From Stentor roeselii (taxonomy: Eukaryota > Ciliophora > Heterotrichea > Heterotrichida > Stentoridae): DNA of 64,000 nt. Positions 51,720 through 60,087 of this stretch are shown in pieces. The stretch spans positions 1-64,000 of the forward strand of contig RSEH01000028.1 of the NCBI GenBank assembly GCA_006503475.1, written 5' to 3'. The notes beneath the pieces are model-generated. The model had not been told where the DNA came from. It did not search any database and was given only the letters and a program-made list of their open reading frames with translations. The number at the start of each line of letters is the position of its first letter. The first letter of the stretch is position 1. The translations under genes were made by a program, and so were the position numbers.

Positions 51720-53312
51720 ATGGTCGAAGATATCTTTGAAATCGCTTCAGGACTACTAAACCTAGAAGGTGAAGGAGACATAGTTTTAGTAAAAATCACA
51801 ATCAGCCAGTTATGGATGCTGTCATTTATCAACTTTGATCAAGAATCTGAGAATTTTTATTCACTTTGCAATGACCTGAAAATCGAGTTGTTAGAATTAA
51901 CTGAAAAACTTACGGTCTCTGTCAAAGCTGATGTCAGTGAAAACTTGAGGCGAATAGGAAGACTTTTTTATCGAGTCTTTTTATATAAACTGCAACTTTC
52001 TGAGTCTTGTTTAGAAGAGGTTCTCATCGACGCGGATCCTCTAAAAATCAAGAGTTTTATGAATTTATTAGAAAGATCTTTTGACTTGTTCATAAAAAAC
52101 AACAACGATTACAACTTTTTCACGAATTTTTATGAACATTTGTTAGACCTGTTAGAAATTTATGGATTTAAGAGAAGTGTTTATATCGAAATGATGATTT
52201 TAGATTTTATGAACTTTGAGATTCCTTTTAAAACCTTGAAAGAAGCAGTTATTTCAACTAATACAGGAGACTTCATCGATTTAAATCGATTAGAAGAAGA
52301 AGACCCAGGAATAACTAACGATTGTCTAACAAGTAAAAAAGTGATTTCCCTGATATTCGAAGAAATCTTCAACAAAAAATCAGGAGTCCCTCCTCTTGCC
52401 ATAGTAAAAGACATCCTCAGAGACTCCTGCATTAACATCGCCTTTCCACCCCTTGTGATTTCAGAGCTTGTCAACTATTTCTTCTCAACCATTGGAAAGT
52501 TCTACGAAGAGCATAAAGTCAATTCAATCCTTTACAAGTTCGAACGCGAGCACAACGAAGAACTATCTTCAAGTTCATTAGACCAGAGACTTCTTGATTT
52601 GCAGTTCCTTCGACCGAAGACAGCAGCACCAAGTGCTTTATACGAGGCAGGAGCTGTTCTTACTTTCCATCCATTTGGCTTTAAAGACTCTTCTCGACTT
52701 GTGTACGACCGACTTGTTCGTTTTGGACGATTTTCAGGAGAATGCAGTGAAAATGACGTGTTTTTACATGAAAAGTTCAGCACGTTCAACACTTTAATAA
52801 TCTGTGCAAGTGCCGGGTATTATTTAAGTGATGTCTCAGTGGAAGGGTACTTTTTTAGGAATCTTGAAGGAAATGAGAAGGTTTCAGTGAAAGAAGGGTC
52901 GATTTTTCAGCTTGGGCCTGAGATGGTCCTTGCTATTAACAAGATTGACAGAGAAACTGACCTGGTTAAAATTATTGTAAAAGTCAGAGTGATCAAGGGA
53001 GGAGGACTCGCAGGAGCTTATTTGTATTGTGTACTTGAACCTGCTTGTCCCAAGATCAACGTCGGGAGAGACCCCAACTCGAAAGGACTCGTTATTTTAG
53101 ACTGCACTAATAAAGTTAGTGCTAATCATTGCTTTTTAGGACTTGATGGAAATGATGTTTATCTACAGGCTATTGAAGGGAAAAAAACTTATATTAATTT
53201 GAAAAATCTTGAACAGGTTCTGAATCGGGTACCTTCAGACTTTTACAGAATTGATAAAGAGGAGAACTTCTTGGCAAATGAAGTTTTGTTTAAGTTTGTT
53301 CCGAAGGGCTGA
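51720..53312 (+). CDS. protein with C-terminal FHA-like domain, unknown
   Basis: A 530-residue protein. The N-terminal 300 residues are helical with no known domain. A first beta-rich part lies at about 315-415 (FGRFSGECSENDVFLHEKFSTFNTLIICASAGYYLSD). The C-terminal 100 residues resemble an FHA domain: KINVGRDPNSKGLVILDCTNKVSANHCFLGLDGNDVYLQAIEG has the GR and the S-x-x-H order of FHA. FHA domains read phosphothreonine, so it may be a signalling adaptor (inference). The start is TATAAATGG. It has no intron. Confidence 0.7.
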   Translation: MVEDIFEIASGLLNLEGEGDIVLVKITISQLWMLSFINFDQESENFYSLCNDLKIELLELTEKLTVSVKADVSENLRRIGRLFYRVFLYKLQLSESCLEEVLIDADPLKIKSFMNLLERSFDLFIKNNNDYNFFTNFYEHLLDLLEIYGFKRSVYIEMMILDFMNFEIPFKTLKEAVISTNTGDFIDLNRLEEEDPGITNDCLTSKKVISLIFEEIFNKKSGVPPLAIVKDILRDSCINIAFPPLVISELVNYFFSTIGKFYEEHKVNSILYKFEREHNEELSSSSLDQRLLDLQFLRPKTAAPSALYEAGAVLTFHPFGFKDSSRLVYDRLVRFGRFSGECSENDVFLHEKFSTFNTLIICASAGYYLSDVSVEGYFFRNLEGNEKVSVKEGSIFQLGPEMVLAINKIDRETDLVKIIVKVRVIKGGGLAGAYLYCVLEPACPKINVGRDPNSKGLVILDCTNKVSANHCFLGLDGNDVYLQAIEGKKTYINLKNLEQVLNRVPSDFYRIDKEENFLANEVLFKFVPKG

Positions 53313-53415
53313 AGTAATTTTAATGATTTTTTTTAATTTTGAGGGTTTTTTTTTAGTTAAAACAGATTCGTTTGTGGATTTTAATAGTTTTCATCAATTA
53401 TCTTTGAATTATTAA

Positions 53416-55246
53416 ATGAGAACTTCACGATCGATTCATACTTCAGAATACTCTCCTGTAAATACTTCTAACTCAGCTCGAACCAGGTCTCAACGTTTTC
53501 GCTTGTCTGAAGCGGCTTTGATTCCTGTTAAAGAGTCGCTGCAACAACCGAAGCTGAACCGCTTGCGTCAGATAACCTCTCGACAGAAGTTGGAAAAAAA
53601 AGAAGTTCCACCTGAAGTAGCTGCTCAAGTTGTCAAGAATTATATTCTTCCGATGTTTGAGAGTGATACCCGAGCTAAGCTAGATATGCTACGATCAGAA
53701 ACTTTCAGACATAAAGCATCATTTAGCCAAGAAGGTGCAACAGTATATTCAGAATTAAAGCTAAGTGAAAAGTTGAACAACGAGATTGAGTCACTAGAGA
53801 AAAAACTCCATGAAATATCCCAAACCTTAAAAGACAATACTCAAGAAAAAGAAAAAGTAACGCAAGAAAACAAAAAACTGCTACAAGACCTACTCGACAC
53901 AAACATTAACCTACAAGTCCTGCTTCAAGATAACATCCGTTTGCAACGAGAACTAGCAGGTTTCAAGCTAAGCATCGGGCACATGCGAAACCAAGTAAGT
54001 AAATACAAGTCAATGTACGAAGAGTGCATAAAAGAACAACAAAGACTAGGAAAACAAGTTTCAGAAGAAAAAGCATTAAATGATATCCGATTTTTTTCAA
54101 TTCTTTTCCTTAACCTTCCCAAATAAAACAAAAACACGAGCCGTTCAACTCGAGTACGAAAATTCTTTAATGCAACTTGAAAAAGAAATAATGGCCGATC
54201 GCATCACTGGCTTTTACAAGTCGCTCGATAACATCATCGGGACCTTCGGAATTCAGGTAAAACTCTGTGATGAAAATTTGATGATCTTCAAACAATCTAA
54301 ACAAATAATAAAAAATCAGGAAGAAGTCATTCTTAACTTCTCGAATGCTGCTCAGGAAAGAGACTTGCTTAGAAGGGATTACATTGAATTAACTGAGATT
54401 AAAGCTGAACTTACTAAACAAAAGGAAAAAATCACTAAGATCTTTAAGGAAAAATTTACTTCTATGCAAAAGGAACTTAATGATGCTGTTGAAATCAGGG
54501 AAACTCTTAGGGATAAACTTGAACAGGCTGATAAAAAGTATCTTGATATTGCAGAGGAGTTTAAAAGGTTTAGGCAAAAAATGAAGGCGAAGTTTTCAGG
54601 GATTTCTGATAAGGAAGAAAAGTTTTGTAAGAATTGTCAGAAGTCGTTTTTTGAAAGTGAGAATTTTAATTGGTCTTGTAGAGTTCATGCCAGTAAGATG
54701 AGTGGGGAAACTTATTGGTGCTGTGGGAAAGTTGGGAAGGATTCTGTTGGATGTATCGTGTCAAAACACATAAGCAAAGATGAGGAAGATCTAATCGAAG
54801 ATGAGAATCTAAACGGAGTATTGAAATTTTGCTCAGTATTTACTAGATAGGCATGTAAAGATGTAGGCCATACCCTAACTACTTGTTTTAGGGACCCTAA
54901 TCTTAAAACAGGAGTCGATATTTTTGAAGAAAAGAAAAGACTAAAAGAATTGAAAAGAAATAAGAAAAGATCGAGCCAGAGCTTTGAAATTCAGAGTAAA
55001 ATGAACGTTTTGCTTAGTAATAAAAGTGCTCTGCTGCATGAAAGTTACATGAATTATGATGCTGATGAGTTACTTTTTGATGATTTGAATGAGATCAAAG
55101 AGGAAGTTGATTTTCTTGAGGCAAAAAGTATGAATCGGGTCGTTATTGAGCAGAAAGCGGTTAAAAAGGAAGAAAATAAGAAACCATTGAGGAAAAAAAC
55201 TACTCGTCTTACTGTTTATACCAACTTGAAAATGGACGATGATTAA
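53416..55246 (+). CDS. coiled-coil protein with C-terminal zinc-like cluster; carries a 40-nt insertion
   Basis: Read as one gene of about 591 residues. The frame opens at 53416, is shifted at about 54084-54123 by a 40-nt TA-bounded stretch, and resumes as KTKTRAVQLEYENSLMQLEKEI. A 15-nt intron lies at 54836-54850 (GTATTTACTAGATAG). Residues 110-420 are coiled coil. Then FCKNCQKSF...CRVHASK...YWCCGKVGKDSVGCIVSKH and, after the intron, ACKDVGH form a Cys/His cluster that likely binds zinc. The C-terminus is basic and acidic mixed. Function is unknown. If the 40 nt stay in the mRNA, the protein ends after about 236 residues. Confidence 0.72.
54084..54123 (+). other. 40-nt TA-bounded insertion in a coding region (IES-like)
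   Basis: From TA at 54084 to the TA at 54124 is 40 nt, pyrimidine-rich (ATTTTTTTCAATTC..., CCTTCCC). Removing one TA copy plus the segment restores the frame exactly as ALND-KTKTRAVQLEY. Kept, it codes for the hydrophobic IRFFSILFLNLPK and stops. It has no GT...AG ends. ATATCC at its start and TTCCTTAAC inside resemble U12-type signals. Confidence 0.5.
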
Positions 55247-55512
55247 CAAATTAATTATTTAGTTAAAACTTTTATTAGTATCAAGAGTGGTTTTACGAAA
55301 ATCGTATGAGAATGATTTATTTTATTTTATTGATTCAAGATTTTCTATGCCTTATTATTACAAAAATATTTAATTAAATTAACTGAAATAAGTTCACGCT
55401 AATCAGCCACTAATTTGAAAATAAAACCTCTAAAAACTATGATAAATACTAAAAAAATTACAAAAATTCATCATTACTTAAACATTTAAACAATCTATAA
55501 TAAATAACCTCC

Positions 55513-56307
55513 TTAAAACTCCTTACTCAACTTTTTCTTCTTCTTCACCTTTTCCTTACTTTTTACCTTCCTCATTTTTTTCTCCACCCCCTTTGGACTG
55601 ACATTATCCCCTAAAATTTTCTTCGCCTTTTCAAGTTTATCCTGAAACTTCGAAATAGTTTCCTGATTATTTTCAAATTCTTTTTCAATTTCCATAATTT
55701 TGGTTCTCTGAAAATTGACTTTTCCCAGTTCTTCTATTTTCTGTTCAAGTTGAATATTGACTCCGACTTGCCTTCTGAAGTTTTCTTCTAATTCTTTCAA
55801 TCTTTTTTCCATCACCGGCATGAAATTATTGGAAGGTTGAGAGTTTCGAAGCTTTTCTTCATACATGTCGGTCAAATATTGGATTTCTTGTTTATGTCTT
55901 TGCTTTAGTTGACGGTTTTCATCGATTAAGTGAGAGTTTTCGACTTTTAACTCGGATATGTTCATTTCAAGAAGACGAATTTGAGTCATTTGACTGGATA
56001 TTTTGTTGTTTAGGTTTTTTAGTTCGAGTTGAAGGTCGTCGCGGGGTAGTGGAGCATAGGTTACTTTTGGAGTTTCAGCTATTTCGGAGAAGAGTCTTGG
56101 GGACTCCAAATGTTTAAAAGGCTCAATTACTTCCGGGCCAAGGCTAATCATATTTTTGAGTTTTTCATCAATAAGTGACTTCTTCTGACTATTCTTATAA
56201 GTCAATGCTTTCGACTCTTCCATGACTTTCCTAGATCTCTGAATCGCTTCATCTATTTTTAACGAGCTGGTTATAGACGAGAAGTCCGTAGGAGAATTTT
56301 CATTCAT
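55513..56307 (-). CDS. coiled-coil protein, unknown
   Basis: About 264 residues from MNENSPTDFSS (ATG at 56307, after TTTATAAAC). A longer upstream frame gives a Trp/Ile-rich stretch and runs towards the divergent gene, which is less likely. Residues 95-240 are coiled coil (LQLELKNLNNKISSQMTQIRLLEMNISELKVENSHL), and the end is Lys-rich. No domain is recognised. The stop lies 266 nt from the convergent gene. Confidence 0.7.
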   Translation of the reverse strand: MNENSPTDFSSITSSLKIDEAIQRSRKVMEESKALTYKNSQKKSLIDEKLKNMISLGPEVIEPFKHLESPRLFSEIAETPKVTYAPLPRDDLQLELKNLNNKISSQMTQIRLLEMNISELKVENSHLIDENRQLKQRHKQEIQYLTDMYEEKLRNSQPSNNFMPVMEKRLKELEENFRRQVGVNIQLEQKIEELGKVNFQRTKIMEIEKEFENNQETISKFQDKLEKAKKILGDNVSPKGVEKKMRKVKSKEKVKKKKKLSKEF

Positions 56308-56398
56308 GTTTATAAATCCATTCAAATTAATCCAAAACCAAATAAAACCGCAAATCCAAATCCAAGCCTGCATCAATCCAAGCCCTACCCTATAAATA

Positions 56399-56677
56399 AT
56401 GGACCTTCAAACAAAAAAGTCAAAAAAGCCCCTAAAAGACTCAGAAATCCAAGAAATTTTCCTGAAATTCAAAAAACCCAGATCACTTCTTCTACTAACC
56501 CATGACACAACTCTTAAAAAAAAACCATTCCAATCAGATCTCCATGAATCCTTAAAACTTCCTCTAAAAATCAAGCAAAACCAGCAAAGACTGAATTTTC
56601 GTTACCCAAGACTTTCATCCTTTTTACTTCAACGTCCCTGTAGCGATTTAGTCCCACATCCAAAACATAATAATTAA
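56399..56677 (+). CDS. 92-residue basic open frame just before the MORN gene
   Basis: A frame with an ATG in CTATAAATAATGG context. It codes a Lys/Leu-rich protein (SKKPLKDSEIQEIFLKFKKPRSLLLL) with no known domain. Its TAA lies 6 nt before the ATG of the MORN gene and in the same reading frame. It could be a small gene, an upstream ORF on the MORN mRNA, or the real N-terminus if the stop is bypassed. No 15-nt intron that removes the stop is visible. Confidence 0.45.
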   Translation: MDLQTKKSKKPLKDSEIQEIFLKFKKPRSLLLLTHDTTLKKKPFQSDLHESLKLPLKIKQNQQRLNFRYPRLSSFLLQRPCSDLVPHPKHNN

Positions 56678-56683
56678 TTTCAA

Positions 56684-59407
56684 ATGGATTCTATATCAGG
56701 AACTTTCCTTTGCGATGTTTACAAGTCATTCCCCAAACTGCTGAACTCTCTTCTAGTAGCTTCTTATAACTACCTTCCAAGAAAGCATTTCGAATTAACT
56801 AAAGGAAAAAAATTTGTAAAGCCAAATAAGTCCTCAAACGACCAAATCTATACCGGCGAGGTCAACTCTTCAAACAAAAAATCCGGCTTTGGACTACTTT
56901 TTATCAACATTGAAGCCGTGTATGAAGGGCAATTTGAAGACGATGTCCCTAAAGGTGAAGGTCGTTTATTCAAGCCTTGGCTGATCTACGAAGGAATTTT
57001 TGATGACTTGAACTTATCGAACGGGAAGATTTTTAACATGAAAGACTCAAGCGAGTACGAAGGTGGATTAAAAAACATGAAAGCCCATGGAAGGGGGAAA
57101 CTTGTCTGTAAAGACCAATATATTTATGTTGGGCAGTTCAAAGATGGACTCAAAGACGGCATCGGAGAAATGACCTGGGCCAATCAAGACAAGTACATCG
57201 GCGAGTTCTCAAAAGACAAACAACATGGCACTGGACGATTCACTTCAGCTGATGGAGCCAGTTATGAAGGAGATTGGGTTCTTGGGAAAATGCATGGAAA
57301 AGGTGTTTTATCTGTAAAAAACAATTATACTTATGATGGAATGTTTGTTGCAGGACTCAAACAAGGAAATGGAAAATGCAGGTGGAATGATGGAAAGTCT
57401 TTTGATGGCTTTTGGATGAAGGGCAAATATGACGGCTATGGAACTGAAATCTCTGCTAAGGGGGAGGTCTTGGAAGGAATTTGGAGAAATGGAGTCTTTA
57501 AGTTTAACCAAAATGATGAAAAACCAACTCTTCCTGATAGGTCTCAAAGGGTCATTTTGTTAACTGAAGAAAACTCGAATAGTGAAATTTTGGCAAAAAG
57601 TGTCAGGTTAGGGATTAATGATGAAAAGTCTTTGAGAGATGGAAAAAAACTTGAGAGTTTTGTTAAAGATAGCTTTCAAATCAACCCTATGCATATGAAA
57701 ACTGACTCAAATAAAAAAGAAGAATCAGATGAAGAAGATATTGAGAAAAATGAAATAGAAGAAAAGAAGAAAATAGAAGAAAAGAAGAAAATAGAAGAAA
57801 AGAAGAAAATAGAAGAAAAGAAGAAAATAGAAGAAAAGAAGAAAATAGAAGAAAAGAAGAAAATAGAAGAAAAGAAGAAAATAGAAGAAAAGAAGAAAAT
57901 AGAAGAAATTCAGAGAAAAATTGAAATCGAAGAAAATCAGAAAAGGATTAGAAAAGAAGAGGATCGGAAAAAAGAAGAGGATCGGAAAAAAAAAGAGGAT
58001 CGGAAAAAAGAAGAGGATCGGAAAAAAGAAGAGGATCGGAAAAAAGCTGAAAAAGAAAAAAATCAGAAAAAAGAGAATAAAAAAAAAGAAAATCAGAAAA
58101 AAGAAAATCAGGAAAAAATTGAAATGGAAGTGAATCTGAAAAAAGAAGAAGATCAAAAAAAAGAAAACAAAAAAAATATTGAAATTGAAGAAAATCAGAA
58201 ACATATAAAAGACGAAGAAAATCAGAAACATATAGAAAACGAAGAAAATCAGATATGGGAAATAAAAGAAGACCAAAAAAATGAAGAAAATGAAGAAAAT
58301 AAAAAAATTAAAAAGGAAGAAAATCATGAAAAAAAAACCGATAAAATAAAGTTTAAAATAAACATTTCTGGAATCAAGGACCCAGAAGAAGATAAATCCT
58401 CAGAATCCGAAAACGAACTCAATAACATGGGTCCCGGAATCAAAGAATTATTATTTTCAAAAAGTTCTCAAGGTGAAAGTTTAGTATCTCGAAATCTCGA
58501 AGAAATCGATAAAGATTTCGAGAACTCATCAGTTTCTTCAAAAAGGAATAACCCGATGGTTGATTCAAGTATTAGAAGCGATCAATCTGAGGCTGTATTA
58601 ACAAAAAAAATCACTATTCAAGGACCTCTCCCTCCAAATATCCGTATTGAAAAAGTGATAATAAAAAAGCCTCAAGTAGTTCCTTTAATGGAAATAAGAG
58701 CACGTGTAAGAAATGATCCACTTTTTCAGATTTCTTATCAAAAGTTAAAACAATTAGGAAGTTTTCAGTATGATGATCAGAAAATTGATGGAATTTATAT
58801 TGTTGAACAGTGGATACCTTTGAATAAGGAAAAGAACTATAAAGGATTTGTGGATGAACAACAGGTTCCTAAGGGAAATGGAGTTTTACTGCAGAGGGGA
58901 AGGATTTATCAGGGAGGATTTCTTGCTGGGAAAAAACATGGACTTGGAAGGCTAATTACACCACTTGGAAGGGTTTATGAAGGGTACTGGTTTAAAGGAA
59001 GGAAACAGGGATTTGGAGTTTTTACTTCGGAAACTGAAACTTATTGTGGGGACTGGTTAAAAGGACTCTACCACGGCCTGGGGGTACTAGAAAACTCTCA
59101 AGGCTGTTACGACGGTGAGTTCATTTTCGGTATCTGTGAAGGCCAAGGAATTCTTCATTTCAAAGACGGTTCCTCCTTCTCAGGTCATTTCAAAAACGGG
59201 ATGCGTCACGGTTACGGGAACTTAAAATTCGGAACTGAAATTTCCTACGACGAGTGGAAAGAAGGTGTAAAAAAAACCCTTGAAATAACCACAACAAAAA
59301 AAGTGACCCCACATCTCGACCCAAAACCCGAAGAAATAAAAAATTCTCCAGAGTCAAGTATATCAAATTCAGACTCAGAAGTTGACATTCCACACGAAAT
59401 CGATTAG
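56684..59407 (+). CDS. MORN-repeat protein with Lys/Glu-rich middle
   Basis: A 907-residue protein. Residues 45-275 hold about eight MORN repeats (YEGQFEDDVPKGEGRLF, YVGQFKDGLKDGIGEMTW, YEGDWVLGKMHGKGVL). The middle, about 345-560, is E/K-rich, with eight perfect IEEKKK units and several EEDRKK units. Residues 710-860 hold about six more MORN repeats (YQGGFLAGKKHGLGRLI, YCGDWLKGLYHGLGVLE). MORN repeats bind membranes or proteins, often in cilia and the cortex. The 15-mer at 56816-56830 fits the intron pattern with A10 but has no stop, so VKPNK may be spliced out. The stop is 4 nt from that of YKT6. Confidence 0.88.
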   Translation: MDSISGTFLCDVYKSFPKLLNSLLVASYNYLPRKHFELTKGKKFVKPNKSSNDQIYTGEVNSSNKKSGFGLLFINIEAVYEGQFEDDVPKGEGRLFKPWLIYEGIFDDLNLSNGKIFNMKDSSEYEGGLKNMKAHGRGKLVCKDQYIYVGQFKDGLKDGIGEMTWANQDKYIGEFSKDKQHGTGRFTSADGASYEGDWVLGKMHGKGVLSVKNNYTYDGMFVAGLKQGNGKCRWNDGKSFDGFWMKGKYDGYGTEISAKGEVLEGIWRNGVFKFNQNDEKPTLPDRSQRVILLTEENSNSEILAKSVRLGINDEKSLRDGKKLESFVKDSFQINPMHMKTDSNKKEESDEEDIEKNEIEEKKKIEEKKKIEEKKKIEEKKKIEEKKKIEEKKKIEEKKKIEEKKKIEEIQRKIEIEENQKRIRKEEDRKKEEDRKKKEDRKKEEDRKKEEDRKKAEKEKNQKKENKKKENQKKENQEKIEMEVNLKKEEDQKKENKKNIEIEENQKHIKDEENQKHIENEENQIWEIKEDQKNEENEENKKIKKEENHEKKTDKIKFKINISGIKDPEEDKSSESENELNNMGPGIKELLFSKSSQGESLVSRNLEEIDKDFENSSVSSKRNNPMVDSSIRSDQSEAVLTKKITIQGPLPPNIRIEKVIIKKPQVVPLMEIRARVRNDPLFQISYQKLKQLGSFQYDDQKIDGIYIVEQWIPLNKEKNYKGFVDEQQVPKGNGVLLQRGRIYQGGFLAGKKHGLGRLITPLGRVYEGYWFKGRKQGFGVFTSETETYCGDWLKGLYHGLGVLENSQGCYDGEFIFGICEGQGILHFKDGSSFSGHFKNGMRHGYGNLKFGTEISYDEWKEGVKKTLEITTTKKVTPHLDPKPEEIKNSPESSISNSDSEVDIPHEID
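57755..57898 (+). repeat. 18-nt coding tandem repeat (IEEKKK), eight units
   Basis: Eight units of 18 nt (ATAGAAGAAAAGAAGAAA) run without change from 57755 to 57898. A second, less regular 18-nt series (GATCGGAAAAAAGAAGAG) follows at about 57961-58050. On the minus strand both give a false open frame rich in Phe. Confidence 0.93.
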
Positions 59408-59411
59408 TTAC

Positions 59412-60011
59412 CTAATAAAGTTTGCAACATTGGTTGTTCTTTTTTGCTCTTTTATAAAAATCATAAGAAACTGTTGATAAATCTTGACTTTTCTGCATTA
59501 GAGTCTCGAGAGTTTCTCCTCTTTTTAATAGCTGGTCAATGTTTTTATGCATGATTTCAGTGATTTGGTTCAGTTCTGATTCGATTTTCATTAGACGGTC
59601 AGCCTCTGCAGGGTTTTGATACTTTTTCAGGAACTGTTCCAATGGGGCGAAGTTCAGGTCAGTGTCTCTTGTAACTGACTCCCAAGACACTCCGCTTTGA
59701 AGGAAGTTCTGCATTAGTTCAGAGATCATTGAAAAGACCACTCGTTGGGGGTACTCGTTGTCTGTTATCACTGTCATCCCCAGAGAGTTGGGATGAATTG
59801 CCACGTAACAGATTCCCATGTCGTTTTCGAGGTGAACAGCTGTTCGATCACCTGGATTCGCTCTTCCACAAACTGTTCTTGCTGTAAAGTTTATATGTTC
59901 GCGCATTACTCTTCGTTGGATGTAACCCACAAATGAAAGCTCGTTCGCACTTCCCAAACATATCGCATTTTCTTGTCTCCACTTGAATAAGTGAATACTA
60001 ATGAGTCGCAT
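59412..60011 (-). CDS. YKT6: R-SNARE YKT6
   Basis: A 199-residue protein. Residues 1-120 are the longin domain (IHLFKWRQENAICLGSANELSFVGYIQRRVMREHINFTARTVC). Residues 135-190 are the SNARE helix with the zero-layer Arg in QLLKRGETLETLMQKSQDL. It ends QCCKLY, a Cys pair in place of a transmembrane helix, as in YKT6, which is anchored by palmitate and prenyl groups. The last four, CKLY, are an unusual CaaX box. YKT6 works in ER-Golgi, endosomal and autophagosome fusion. The start has TATAAATG. There is no intron. Confidence 0.94.
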   Translation of the reverse strand: MRLISIHLFKWRQENAICLGSANELSFVGYIQRRVMREHINFTARTVCGRANPGDRTAVHLENDMGICYVAIHPNSLGMTVITDNEYPQRVVFSMISELMQNFLQSGVSWESVTRDTDLNFAPLEQFLKKYQNPAEADRLMKIESELNQITEIMHKNIDQLLKRGETLETLMQKSQDLSTVSYDFYKRAKKNNQCCKLY

Positions 60012-60087
60012 TTATAATGTTAGCCTATAATGGGAAATGGAGGCAACCCTATTTAAAAACTAAATTCTTCATTCTTATAACTTAATC

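Noticed and set aside
53995-54009. GTAAGTAAATACAAG as a possible intron
   Set aside because: It has T, not A, at position 10, unlike all 15 supported introns, and its removal does not cure the frame shift downstream.
57725-58327. Minus-strand Phe-rich 200-codon frame
   Set aside because: It is the antisense of the Lys/Glu-rich repeat part of the MORN gene.
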